Source: Bacillota bacterium (GTDB taxonomy: Bacteria > Bacillota > Clostridia > Christensenellales > CAG-138). Taken from it: DNA of 27,929 nucleotides. Location of the stretch: assembly GCA_023426265.1 (NCBI GenBank), contig JAFABA010000230.1:1-27929 (forward strand), read 5' to 3'. The notes beneath the pieces are model-generated. The model had not been told where the DNA came from, made no database searches, and saw only the letters and a program-made list of their open reading frames with translations. Of the stretch, positions 16,849-24,884 are shown in pieces (the first letter of the stretch is position 1; every line of letters begins with the position of its first letter). The position numbers and the translations under genes were made by a program.

Positions 16849-17520
16849 CTACTGTTCCCGCAGCACATAGCCTAAGCCGCGAACCGTATGGATATATTTT
16901 ACATCGAAGGCCTCGTCTATTTTTTGCCGCAGAAAGCGGATATACACGTCCACGGTGTTGGTTTCTCCCTGATAGTCATACCCCCACACCCGCTGCAACA
17001 GCACATCCCGGGTGAGGACGACGCCTTTGTTTTCCATGAGCAGCTGCAACAGATCGAACTCGCGCTTGGTAAGACTCAGCTCCACATCGTCCATGCGAAC
17101 GATATGCCTGGCAGGATCAAGGCACAGCCGCCCAATCTGTAACGTGCCCTGCGCAGGGCGGTTTTTGCGCAGCGTCACACGGATGCGGGCCAGCAACTCT
17201 TCAATGGCAAAGGGCTTGGTGACGTAATCGTCTGCGCCGCTGTCCAGCCCTGTCACCTTGTCCATGACCGCATCCCGTGCGGTCAATAGGATCACAGGCA
17301 CGCAAGTGCTTCGCCGCAAGCGGCGAAGCACCTCCAGTCCGTTAAGCCCGGGCAGCATCACATCCAGCAGGATCAGGTCGAAGTTTCCCGACTCGGCCAG
17401 TTCCAAGCCGGTACGGCCATCCGCGGCCTTTTGAATCTCATAGCCCTCGTAGGAGAGTTCCAACTCCACAAATCGGGCAAGCTTTGCCTCGTCCTCAACA
17501 ATCAGAATGCGTTCTTTCAC
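16849..17520 (-). CDS. OmpR-family response regulator
   Basis: A 223-residue cytoplasmic regulator. The receiver (1-115) shows E9-D10, the phospho-acceptor D53 in LLDVMLPGLNG, T80 and K102 in VTKPF. The winged-helix domain (about 125-223) ends HTVRGLGYVLRE. The start is GTG 17520, with GGGAGG 9 bases upstream. It comes 29 bp after the DUF4342-like gene and 162 bp before the kinase, so the three are probably one operon. A pair of 11-bp TTTAAT half-sites upstream of the first gene (18202-18218) may be its autoregulatory site. Confidence 0.95.
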   Translation of the reverse strand: MKERILIVEDEAKLARFVELELSYEGYEIQKAADGRTGLELAESGNFDLILLDVMLPGLNGLEVLRRLRRSTCVPVILLTARDAVMDKVTGLDSGADDYVTKPFAIEELLARIRVTLRKNRPAQGTLQIGRLCLDPARHIVRMDDVELSLTKREFDLLQLLMENKGVVLTRDVLLQRVWGYDYQGETNTVDVYIRFLRQKIDEAFDVKYIHTVRGLGYVLREQ

Positions 17521-17549
17521 CGGCTTCGGCCTCCCGTGATTTTCCTGCG

Positions 17550-18116
17550 CTATTCGGCGCGTTCTCTATTTTTATCCGCCGCTTCTTTGATGTCCGTCTT
17601 GAGGGTCTCCGCCGCGTTTTCAGCCGACTCCATTACCTTGTTGACAGAAGTCTTTTCCACATCCCTGCCGCGGAAGCGATAGCGGCACCCAAAAAAGAGG
17701 CCGATGATCAGCAGGGGAATGACAAGCCAGAAGCAGAAGATCAGCAGCAGAACCAGCACGATAACAGGCATGGTAATGATTTGACTCTCGCCGCGCCGCA
17801 CGTCGAACATGTTTTCGCAGCCCTTTATAAAGAGACCGCGAATCCAGCGAAAGAATCGGCCCATCAGCTCTGAGAAGGACTCCCCCGTGGGCTCGCTCTG
17901 CCGCACGGTTTCAGCTGTATCGCTCTGCTTTTCCTTCTGTTCGCTCTTGGAGGAGTAGTAGCCGCCGTGTTCGGGCGGGGTTACCTTCCCTTGCCGCTCT
18001 AGATAGAGCAGCGCCTCTAAGAGGTCGTCGCCGCAGGCGTCCAAGGCGGCTTTTGCTTCGGCGTAGCTCACGTTTGCCTTTTCGCGGAGCTTTTCTACAT
18101 GTTCCATTGTTGCCAT
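17550..18116 (-). CDS. DUF4342-like protein with a C-terminal membrane anchor
   Basis: A 188-residue protein. The first 45 residues (EKANVSYAEAKAALDACGDDLLEALLYLE) form a UBA/TS-N-like three-helix fold as in DUF4342 proteins; a charged linker (45-80), a short amphipathic stretch (FFRWIRGLF), a long membrane segment (about 112-143) and a charged helical tail follow. Its biochemical role is unknown to me. Starts at 18122 and 18116 are both possible; 18116 has better spacing from AGGGGAG. It heads an operon with a two-component system, so it may sense or report envelope state to the kinase; that is inference. Confidence 0.8.
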   Translation of the reverse strand: MATMEHVEKLREKANVSYAEAKAALDACGDDLLEALLYLERQGKVTPPEHGGYYSSKSEQKEKQSDTAETVRQSEPTGESFSELMGRFFRWIRGLFIKGCENMFDVRRGESQIITMPVIVLVLLLIFCFWLVIPLLIIGLFFGCRYRFRGRDVEKTSVNKVMESAENAAETLKTDIKEAADKNRERAE

Positions 18117-18182
18117 TTTCATTCTCTCCCCTTTTTAGTACTGTGTTTGTTTTCGGTATCCCTATCATACGGCTGCCTGATA

Positions 18183-18218
18183 AAGATATCCTTTGTCCCG
18201 CATTAAAGGGGGATTAAA
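18183..18218 (-). promoter_or_regulatory. Candidate response-regulator site before the DUF4342-like operon
   Basis: On the minus strand TTTAATCCCCC is followed directly by TTTAATGCGGG, cores 11 bp apart (plus-strand ATTAAA at 18213 and 18202). A -10-like TATCTT stands at 18188-18183. Only two half-sites are present and the -10 is poor, so it is weaker than the array at 4015. Confidence 0.4.
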
Positions 18219-18258
18219 ATGAGGTGGTAATTTACATCATTACTATTCTAATTTAAAT

Positions 18259-18280
18259 CGTGGACAACTATTTGTCCACG
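18259..18280. terminator. Hairpin downstream of the ABC-F gene
   Basis: CGTGGACAA (18259-18267) pairs perfectly with TTGTCCACG (18272-18280) around a 4-base loop. On the minus strand it is followed by ATTTAAATT. It lies about 150 bp after the ABC-F stop and overlaps the start of repeat family 2, so it may be part of that element. Confidence 0.4.
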
Positions 18281-18321
18281 GCTAAGGTGATCAAAGCCGC
18301 AGGCTTTGCTATTGCTCCATA
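18268..18321 (+). repeat. Dispersed intergenic repeat family 2, copy 2
   Basis: This is the inverted partner of 16771-16824, with the hairpin CAAAGCC-GCA-GGCTTTG at 18292-18308. The triloop and flanks differ while the stem is kept, as expected of a selected structure. G+C-rich DNA continues to about 18420 without a gene, and the element may extend that far; together with the site above this fills the 18117-18430 gap. Confidence 0.6.
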
Positions 18322-18430
18322 TGCCTGCCTCGCTATGCGCACGGCTCTGTCCGCCACAGGGCAGCCGTCTGCGTCGATCAGTTTTCAGAACTCTCCTGCG
18401 AGCAGGGGACAGGCGGCGATGGAATACAAT

Positions 18431-20230
18431 CTATTTCTGCGCTTCAATCTTCTCAGCCAGTTCGTTCAGATAGACCCATCGCTCCGTTTTGGCTTCCAAC
18501 TCGGCTTTCAGCAGTTCCATTTTTTCCATAAGCTCCTGCAAGCGCATATAATCGCTGGCGGCTTCGGTAATCTCGGCAGAGCATGCGGCCACGTTGGTTT
18601 CTAACGCGGCGATATCGCCATCAATTGTCTCAAATTCTTGCTGCTCTTTAAACGAAAACCGCAGTTTCTTTGGCCTTTCCGGGTTGTCGCTTTTGGGGGA
18701 TACGGCTGTATATGAAGGGGGTGCGTCCTTTTTTGCTTCAGGCGGTTGCGCCGCTGTCCTTAGCTCCGCATATTCGGTATAATTGCCTGTATAGCAGGCA
18801 ATTTTGCCTTCCTTGCTCACCTCGAAAATCGAGGTTGCTATTTTGTCCAGAAAATAGCGATCGTGAGAGACCGCAATGACGGCCCCGGGAAACGATTCCA
18901 GATAATCCTCTATGATGGACAGCGTTTCAATATCCAGGTCGTTGGTGGGCTCATCCAGCAGCAGTATATTGGGCGCCGCAATTAGTATGCTCAGAAGATA
19001 CAGCCTTCTTCTTTCACCGCCACTGAGCCTGCCGATGGTGGTATACTGCAGATCGGAGGGAAACAGAAACCGCTCCAGCATTTGGGATGCTGAGAATGTG
19101 CCTTCGGCAGTTTTGGTTTCGCTTGCAATTGCGCTGATAAAATCGTAAACCCGCAGTCCAGGGTCCAGCTCACGCCCCTCCTGTGAGAAATAACCAATTC
19201 GGATGGTAGAGCCTACCGCCACTGTGCCCTCGTCCGGCGTCAGCTCACCCGCGATGATATTGAGCAATGTGGATTTGCCCGCGCCGTTTTTTCCTACAAT
19301 GCCGATGCGGTCATCCCTCTGAATATGATAGGAGAAATGATCGATGACCGTACGGCTGCCAAAGGATTTTGTAATGCCGTCGAGCTCAATCAGCTTTCGC
19401 CCCAATCGGCTGGATACGGTCGCCATCTGCACTGTGGCATCCGTCACAGGCGCTGCTTGGTCCTTAAGCGCGCCGTAGCGTTCTATGCGCTCACGGCTCT
19501 TGGTTGAGCGTGCCCTGGCGCCGCGCATGATCCACTGGTATTCTTTGCGCAAAATCGCCTGCCGCTTGCGCTCGCTTGCTTCGGCCATCTCGGCGCGCTG
19601 CGCTTTCTGCGCCAGGTATTTTGAATAATTGGCCTCATACGTATATAGCTTGCTATGGGATAGCTCAGCAATACGGGTTGCAACCCGCTCAAGGAAATAG
19701 CGGTCATGGGTTACCATAATCAGGCCGCCGGTAAAGCGGCTCAAGCGCTGCTCCAGCCAAATTGCCATGTCGCTGTCAAGGTGGTTGGTTGGTTCGTCCA
19801 ATATCAGAATGTCCGCAGGATGAATCAGCGTAGCGGAAAGCGCCACGCGCTTGCGCTGCCCGCCTGATAATGTTCCTATTTTCGCTTCGTAATCCGTAAT
19901 CCCCAGCCGTGCCAGCATGGATACCACTTCGTACTCGTTGATTTCACGAAACTGCGGCGTGAATTCCGAAAACACCTGCTCCAGCACGGTAAGCTCATCG
20001 TTCATCGCCGGATTTTGTGAAAGGTAGGAAATCCGCAGATTGGAATTGGCGGAAATGGAGCCCCCGTCGGGCGGCTCTATGCCGGCTAAAATTTTCAGCA
20101 GCGTGCTTTTTCCCGTGCCATTGATCCCCACAATACCGACATGGTCTCGTTCATTCAGGTATATGGAAACATCCTTGAGCAGTTGCTTGGTTCCGTAATT
20201 CTTTGAAATATGTTCCGCAGATAATAGCAT
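18431..20230 (-). CDS. ABC-F family ATPase (Uup-like)
   Basis: A 599-residue soluble protein with two ABC domains and no membrane part. The first has Walker A GINGTGKST (35-43), LSGGQ (121-125) and ILDEPTNHLD; the second has GKNGAGKST, LSGGERRR and LLDEPTNDLD. The linker between them (near 235-260) is basic, KSRERIERYGA. The C-terminal 70 residues form a charged coiled coil (TDGDIAALE-like, ending LNELAEKIEA), as in the Uup subgroup. ABC-F proteins bind the ribosome; some rescue stalled translation and some protect from antibiotics. The subgroup suggests a housekeeping role, but resistance cannot be excluded. GGGAG lies before ATG 20230. It appears to be a single gene. Confidence 0.93.
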   Translation of the reverse strand: MLLSAEHISKNYGTKQLLKDVSIYLNERDHVGIVGINGTGKSTLLKILAGIEPPDGGSISANSNLRISYLSQNPAMNDELTVLEQVFSEFTPQFREINEYEVVSMLARLGITDYEAKIGTLSGGQRKRVALSATLIHPADILILDEPTNHLDSDMAIWLEQRLSRFTGGLIMVTHDRYFLERVATRIAELSHSKLYTYEANYSKYLAQKAQRAEMAEASERKRQAILRKEYQWIMRGARARSTKSRERIERYGALKDQAAPVTDATVQMATVSSRLGRKLIELDGITKSFGSRTVIDHFSYHIQRDDRIGIVGKNGAGKSTLLNIIAGELTPDEGTVAVGSTIRIGYFSQEGRELDPGLRVYDFISAIASETKTAEGTFSASQMLERFLFPSDLQYTTIGRLSGGERRRLYLLSILIAAPNILLLDEPTNDLDIETLSIIEDYLESFPGAVIAVSHDRYFLDKIATSIFEVSKEGKIACYTGNYTEYAELRTAAQPPEAKKDAPPSYTAVSPKSDNPERPKKLRFSFKEQQEFETIDGDIAALETNVAACSAEITEAASDYMRLQELMEKMELLKAELEAKTERWVYLNELAEKIEAQK

Positions 20231-20563
20231 CGTTTCTCCCTATTTAAAAATAGCTGCAGTTGCGCGCCTGGATGTTTTGCCATCCTTTATTTGAAAACGC
20301 CGTATTGTTCGGAATCCGCGCCATACGAATACTCCAACAAAAGGATAATTCTATACCCAGCCGCAATATGCCCGTCCGTCAACAGTATCTGAATTATCTT
20401 ATCACCATAAAAGGCCGAAGTCATCCTGCTATCCAAGAGTACAGAATTGACCCTCTGTCGCTTTTTCGGTTTGTCCATAACCCGTCAGGAAAACCATGCC
20501 TTGAAATAACTAAGCGGATGTATGTTATGGCCCGCTTTCGGATTCATGCGCCAAGAGTAGGGT
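20231..20563. other. Probable decayed sequence downstream of the AraC gene
   Basis: About 330 bp with no sound gene. Short frames exist on both strands (minus 20478-20287, 63 codons; plus 20260-20613), neither with a ribosome site. The minus-strand frame lies downstream of the broken gene at 20564-20698 and may be part of its eroded body. Confidence 0.35.
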
Positions 20564-20698
20564 CTAAGCTGTTAATCGCGCGTCCGAGTAGTGGCCATCA
20601 TGGATTGTTGTAAAAACGTCATTTATACTTCCGGGATAGAGGAACTCAGCCGGATATGCCTTGAAATTGTGCACTAGCGCGATCTTTAAGGCGGCCAT
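20564..20698 (-). pseudogene. Short ORF coupled to the AraC gene, likely truncated remnant
   Basis: ATG 20698 follows GAAGGAGGATAAAT, in which the AraC stop codon TAA (20703-20701) is embedded, so the start is well placed for coupled translation. The frame gives 44 residues beginning MAALKIALVHNFKAYPAEF and including YPGSINDVFTTIHDGHYSD, then stops at TAG 20566-20564. The content looks like the globular N-terminus of a larger enzyme and not a random peptide, which with the gene-free DNA behind it suggests a truncated gene. I do not recognise the family. Confidence 0.45.
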
Positions 20699-20700
20699 AT

Positions 20701-21489
20701 TTATCCTCCTTCATTTTTCAGCCGCACTTCGCTTTTACTGGTAAACGCGCGCCTGTATTCGGAAGGCGTGGTGTTTTTATATTTGCGGAATTGGGAAATA
20801 AATTGCGAAGAGCTTGAAAAATGGTTTTCAAATGCGATTTGCGTGACAGGCTTATCTGTGGCGATAAGCTGCGTAGTGGCGTGCCGCAGCCGCTGAAGGA
20901 TAATGTACTGAGTAAGCGAGTGCCCCGTCTGCGTTTTGAATACATGGCGAAACCAGTCGTAACTATAGCCGGACATTTCTGCAAGCTCAAGCAGGCTCAG
21001 CCGCTCTTTAAAATGCTCGTCGATGTATTTCTGGATGTATTCCACACTCTGGTCGTGCAGCGGAGAACTGCTTCTGAAGTACTTCCGCACCAGCGTAATG
21101 ATGAGGCTTTGCGTCATGTTATTGAGCATAGACGAATAAAACGGCTGCTTTTCGGCGAGCTCCCTTTCCATTGCCCTGAGCGATTTGTATACACAATTTT
21201 CATAAAAATCCGCATACGCTCCGGGCGGTATGGGCGACTCATCGTCAAAATAGCGGAAACCTATGAACAACAGCGTGGAGTCCGCAAACGCGCGCTCGTC
21301 ATGGACCATGCGCGGAGGAATCAGCGCGAAGGTGTTCGGCGTGTAGGTGTAGTGTGCGTCGCCCAACGTGTATTCTCCCGAACCGGAAATATAATAAACC
21401 AATTCATAGCATGCGTGATAGTGGCTGGGAGCATAAAAGCCTGCTTTATTTTCTTGATATTTTAAGAAGTCCAGGCAGAAATCTTCCAA
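20701..21489 (-). CDS. AraC-family transcriptional regulator
   Basis: A 262-residue regulator. The N-terminal cupin-like domain (about 10-100) has HYHACYELVYYISGSG and LIPPRMVHDE, typical of sugar-sensing AraC proteins. The C-terminal part (about 160-258) has two helix-turn-helix units: LLELAEMSGYSYDWFRHVFK and VTQIAFENHFSSSSQFISQF. The start is a TTG (21489) with AAGGAGG 6 bases upstream. It is divergent from the nucleoside hydrolase operon, separated by 111 bp of A+T-rich DNA, and is its likely regulator. The inducer would be a sugar or nucleoside, by context. Confidence 0.92.
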   Translation of the reverse strand: MEDFCLDFLKYQENKAGFYAPSHYHACYELVYYISGSGEYTLGDAHYTYTPNTFALIPPRMVHDERAFADSTLLFIGFRYFDDESPIPPGAYADFYENCVYKSLRAMERELAEKQPFYSSMLNNMTQSLIITLVRKYFRSSSPLHDQSVEYIQKYIDEHFKERLSLLELAEMSGYSYDWFRHVFKTQTGHSLTQYIILQRLRHATTQLIATDKPVTQIAFENHFSSSSQFISQFRKYKNTTPSEYRRAFTSKSEVRLKNEGG

Positions 21490-21600
21490 TGCGAGCCTCC
21501 TTAAACTGATATATCAAAGCCAAATTTATATATTACAAACGATATTCTTATTATAAGCTAAAATCCAGAAAGTCAAGAACATAATAGATGAGGTAAAGCC
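21490..21600. promoter_or_regulatory. Divergent control region between araC-like and nucleoside hydrolase genes
   Basis: An A+T-rich 111-bp spacer must hold both promoters. CATAAT near 21579 is a fair -10 for the plus strand, and the palindrome GATATATC (21508-21515) lies near the AraC side. I could not identify AraC direct repeats with certainty. Confidence 0.4.
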
Positions 21601-22500
21601 TTGGATAATAAAAAAGAGATTCTGATAGATACGGACATCGGCGACGATATTGATGACGCGCTCGCTTTGGCTCTTGCGTTACGTTCTCCGGAGCTTAACC
21701 TACTTGCTGTTACGACCGTATTTAAAAATACAGCGGAGCGTGCAAAGCTCGCCCATGCACTGCTCAAAAAGTACAACCGTACCGACATTCCTGTTTATGA
21801 AGGCATAGCGATGCCAATGGTCAACGAGGTATCCATAAAAGATATCCCCTGCCAGTGCGCCGCTATAGAAGATGACGATTATGTGAAGCGCGATGAGCAC
21901 GCCATTGATGTCATCATCGATACGGTAAAGGCCTATCCGGCTCTCACCATTCTGGCAATCGGCCCGCTGACCAACATCGCTCTCGCCATCCTGAAAGCGC
22001 CGGAGGTCATGGCAAAGGCGAATATCGTTTTGATGGGCGGCGCGTTTGGAACGACCGAGCCGGAATGGAACATATTTTGCGACCCGGAGGCCGCATCCGT
22101 CGTTTTCCGCTCGGGCGCGAATATCAAAGCCATCGGGTTGGATGTGACGACACGCTGCACGCTTTCCAAAGAGAACGAGGCCGTCGCAAAAGCCTGCGTA
22201 ACCGAGGAAGCGGCGTTTTTGATGAAACTGTTCGCAGCCTGGCATAAGGCCTCCGGCTACGGTATCACGCTGCACGATCCTCTGATTATAGGCGCAATCA
22301 TCAATCCGAAGCTGGTACGGTATGAAGAGCGTAAGATCGTTATCGAGCTAAGGGGCGAAAATACACGGGGGGCGACTATCGTCAAGCAGAGCTTTTTTAA
22401 GACATTTGAAACACCCAACGCTGCTATTGCTACAAGCGTGGAGAGCGAAGAATTTGTGGATTTCTTTATGAAGCGTGTGTTTCCAAATCCATTACAATAG
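21601..22500 (+). CDS. Inosine/uridine-preferring nucleoside hydrolase
   Basis: A 299-residue cytoplasmic N-ribohydrolase that cleaves nucleosides to free base and ribose with a Ca2+ ion. The N-terminal aspartate cluster is DTDIGDDIDDA (10-20), a slightly lengthened form of the usual DTDPGxDDA. Further family motifs are NIVLMGGAF (near 141), EWNIFCDPEAA (near 154) and HDPL (near 224), the last giving the metal-binding aspartate. The start is a TTG (21601) with GAGG upstream; no ATG in frame is nearby. It ends 11 bp before the binding-protein gene, so they share a transcript. The base preference cannot be read from sequence. Confidence 0.92.
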   Translation: MDNKKEILIDTDIGDDIDDALALALALRSPELNLLAVTTVFKNTAERAKLAHALLKKYNRTDIPVYEGIAMPMVNEVSIKDIPCQCAAIEDDDYVKRDEHAIDVIIDTVKAYPALTILAIGPLTNIALAILKAPEVMAKANIVLMGGAFGTTEPEWNIFCDPEAASVVFRSGANIKAIGLDVTTRCTLSKENEAVAKACVTEEAAFLMKLFAAWHKASGYGITLHDPLIIGAIINPKLVRYEERKIVIELRGENTRGATIVKQSFFKTFETPNAAIATSVESEEFVDFFMKRVFPNPLQ

Positions 22501-22511
22501 GAGGAAAAACA

Positions 22512-23873
22512 ATGAGAACAAAGATGGCTACGGTTGTCGCGCTGGTCATGGTCCTGGGTATGCTGTTTAGTGCCTGCCAAACCGCGCCACAAAGCAACGC
22601 GCCGGATCCGGCCGCACCTGCGGAAGCCACCGCAGCGCCGTCCACGCGGGAGCCCGCTGAGCAAGGAAAGACCAAGCTCACCATGATCACAGCCGGCGGC
22701 GGCTTCTGGGAAACGCCCATGGCGGAAGTGGAAAAAGCTTATGAGGATTCTCACCCTGATGTGGACTTGAACATTGAAATTTACGGGTATGAACAGCTTT
22801 TCCAGGTCATTGAGTCCAAGATAGCCGGCGGCACGGATGAGTATGACGTCATCGCCGTGGATGCGCCGCTCGTAGCCGCTTACACCTATCGCGGCTACCT
22901 TAAGCCGCTGGATGCGTATTTCACAAAGGACGAGCAGGCGCTCTACATCGATTCTTCCTTAAAGGCGAGCATCTGGGACGGCAAGTTTATGGCGGCCCCG
23001 CTGGAAACCTCAGCGTCTTTGGTCTTTTATAACAAAACGCTGCTCAAGGAAGCGGGTATTGACTTCAATCCGGAAGATCCGTTCTACAAGCCAACCTGGG
23101 AGCAGATCGCGGATATGAGCAAGCAGTTCGTGCAAACATCCGATCCGGATGGCTCCAAGGGATATTTCGGTTTCTCTTTTGAGCAGGTCAGCCGCCCATA
23201 CACCATGCTTGCACTCGCCAATTCTTTGGGCGAAAAGGGCGTGGCGGACGACGGCTTCACGGTGGATGGCGTATTGAACACGCCCGGCTGGGTAAAAGCC
23301 ATGACCTACTATGGCGATATGTTCAAAGACGGCGTATCATTGAGGGGCATCAAAAGCGAAGAGTTCTCTCCGCTGTTCTTTGCCGGCAAGGCGCTTTTCC
23401 ATTGGGGTGGGCCGTGGAACTGGTATACCTGCCAGGCCACGACGAATTATGAGTTTGGAATGATGCTCACGCCTGCGTTTGAAGGCTACGAAGATAAAGC
23501 CGCCACCAATACCGGCAGCTGGCACCTTGGCATCAACGCAAACAGCAAGAATGAGGAGCTCGCCGCCGAATTCATCAAATGGATCTCCATTGGCGAGGGC
23601 AACCAGGTTTGGATCAACGCCAGCCGTGACGTACCCGCGCTCAAGTCCTCGCTTGATGCATTGGTCAACAACCCGGATACCGACACGGTGTATAAGCTCT
23701 GCGTATACGATGCGCTCAATACGGGCTATCCGCGCCCGGTCACACCCGGGTACTCCGAGTTTGAAACGGTAACCTCCGCGGCGTTTGAGGATATCCGTAA
23801 CGGTACCGATCCGCAGGAAGCGCTGGACAGCGCGGTTGCACAGATCAACACCCTGTTTAAAAAATACAAGTAA
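22512..23873 (+). CDS. Extracellular solute-binding lipoprotein (CUT1 sugar ABC type)
   Basis: A 453-residue substrate receptor of family-1 solute-binding proteins. A signal peptide (1-21) ends in the lipobox LFSAC, with C22 the lipid-anchored cysteine; a Pro/Ala-rich tether (23-50) follows. The mature domain has the family-like EYDVIAVDAPLVAAYTYRGYLKPLD and a closing stretch AFEDIRNGTDPQEALDSA. AGGAGG lies upstream. Family members bind sugars and glycosides. Its place directly after a nucleoside hydrolase suggests a riboside ligand, which would be unusual for this class. That is inference. Confidence 0.93.
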   Translation: MRTKMATVVALVMVLGMLFSACQTAPQSNAPDPAAPAEATAAPSTREPAEQGKTKLTMITAGGGFWETPMAEVEKAYEDSHPDVDLNIEIYGYEQLFQVIESKIAGGTDEYDVIAVDAPLVAAYTYRGYLKPLDAYFTKDEQALYIDSSLKASIWDGKFMAAPLETSASLVFYNKTLLKEAGIDFNPEDPFYKPTWEQIADMSKQFVQTSDPDGSKGYFGFSFEQVSRPYTMLALANSLGEKGVADDGFTVDGVLNTPGWVKAMTYYGDMFKDGVSLRGIKSEEFSPLFFAGKALFHWGGPWNWYTCQATTNYEFGMMLTPAFEGYEDKAATNTGSWHLGINANSKNEELAAEFIKWISIGEGNQVWINASRDVPALKSSLDALVNNPDTDTVYKLCVYDALNTGYPRPVTPGYSEFETVTSAAFEDIRNGTDPQEALDSAVAQINTLFKKYK

Positions 23874-23883
23874 GCGACAATGC

Positions 23884-23914
23884 ACGGGCGGCTGATACCC
23901 TATTGGCCGCCCGT
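23884..23914 (+). terminator. Hairpin between binding protein and permease genes
   Basis: ACGGGCGGC (23884-23892) pairs perfectly with GCCGCCCGT (23906-23914), followed by ATCGAAAAAAA and not by a T-run. Such hairpins just after the binding-protein gene usually protect the upstream mRNA or limit read-through, raising receptor over permease. Confidence 0.6.
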
Positions 23915-24002
23915 ATCGAAAAAAATACCTGTGACGAGTAACGAGAACGCAAGACGGCTGATGGTTTCTGTTGGCCGTTCAATCAACCAAAGGAGCGATA
24001 CC

Positions 24003-24884
24003 GTGAACCGTGTGTTCGGCAGCAAAAAAGGCATTATACCTCTACTTTGCATTGCGCCCGCCTTTGTCTTGCTCTTTGTTTTCAAGCTGTATCCCATTCT
24101 TTTGACCGTAGGGGAAAGCTTCGTTTATAAAGGCGCGTTGAGCATGAACAACTACCTGGGTATATTTGAAGATCCGATGTTTTGGAAAAGCATCTGGGTA
24201 ACAATCAAATTCAACTTGGTCACAACTCCGCTGCAGATCGTACTGGCGATTTGCCTTGCCCTGTTGGTCAACCAGCGCCTAAAAGGGATTGCGATATTCC
24301 GCACGATCTACTATTTGCCCGTCACGCTTTCCATGACCATTGCAACCATTGTCTGGGGGCTTATGCTCAACCCCAACAACGGCATACTCAATGGCATACT
24401 GAGCATTTTGAACATCCCCGCCCAGCCTTTTTTAACCAGCAGCAAGCAGGCGCTCTGGAGCATCACCACAATCGCCACATGGAAAGGCGTGGGATTTTGG
24501 ATGATGTTCCTGTTGGCCGGGCTCCAAACCATCAATTCGGAACTCTACGAGGCCGCCAGGATCGACGGCGCGGGTCTGTTCCGCACGATCTGGAGCGTGA
24601 CACTTCCCCTTTTAAAGGGGAGCCTTTTGTTTGTCATCGTGGCGGATACAACGGCGAACCTGCTGCTTTTCGCCCCCATGTACATGATCACAAAGGGTGG
24701 ACCGGCTTCGAGCACGAACGTGCTGATGTACGAGGCCTATAAATCCACCATCCTATTCGGGGACCGGGAGCGCGGCGCGGCGCTGGTTACCGTACTGTTG
24801 CTGATTATAGCGGCAGTCGTACTGTTGCAATTCTATTTTATGCGGGATAAGGATGAAGCCGCTGCACGGAGGACAAAACGATGA
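24003..24884 (+). CDS. Sugar ABC transporter permease (UgpA/MalF-like)
   Basis: A 293-residue membrane protein with six helices. The cytoplasmic coupling motif YEAARIDGAGLFRTIWSVTLP lies near residue 182 and binds the ATPase. GTG 24003 is chosen because AAAGGAG stands 7 bases before it and the protein then starts NRVFGSKKGIIPLL, as the family does; the open frame extends to 23880 but overlaps the hairpin. It ends in a 4-bp ATGA overlap with the second permease. Confidence 0.93.
   Translation: MNRVFGSKKGIIPLLCIAPAFVLLFVFKLYPILLTVGESFVYKGALSMNNYLGIFEDPMFWKSIWVTIKFNLVTTPLQIVLAICLALLVNQRLKGIAIFRTIYYLPVTLSMTIATIVWGLMLNPNNGILNGILSILNIPAQPFLTSSKQALWSITTIATWKGVGFWMMFLLAGLQTINSELYEAARIDGAGLFRTIWSVTLPLLKGSLLFVIVADTTANLLLFAPMYMITKGGPASSTNVLMYEAYKSTILFGDRERGAALVTVLLLIIAAVVLLQFYFMRDKDEAAARRTKR

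Noticed and set aside
18260..18604. 114-codon plus-strand frame after the DUF4342-like gene
   Set aside because: It begins inside a hairpin, covers repeat family 2 and then the 3' end of the ABC-F gene on the other strand; better explained as repeat sequence.
20260..20613. 117-codon plus-strand frame between the ABC-F and AraC genes
   Set aside because: It has no ribosome site and no recognisable content, and it overlaps the better-started minus-strand ORF at 20564-20698.
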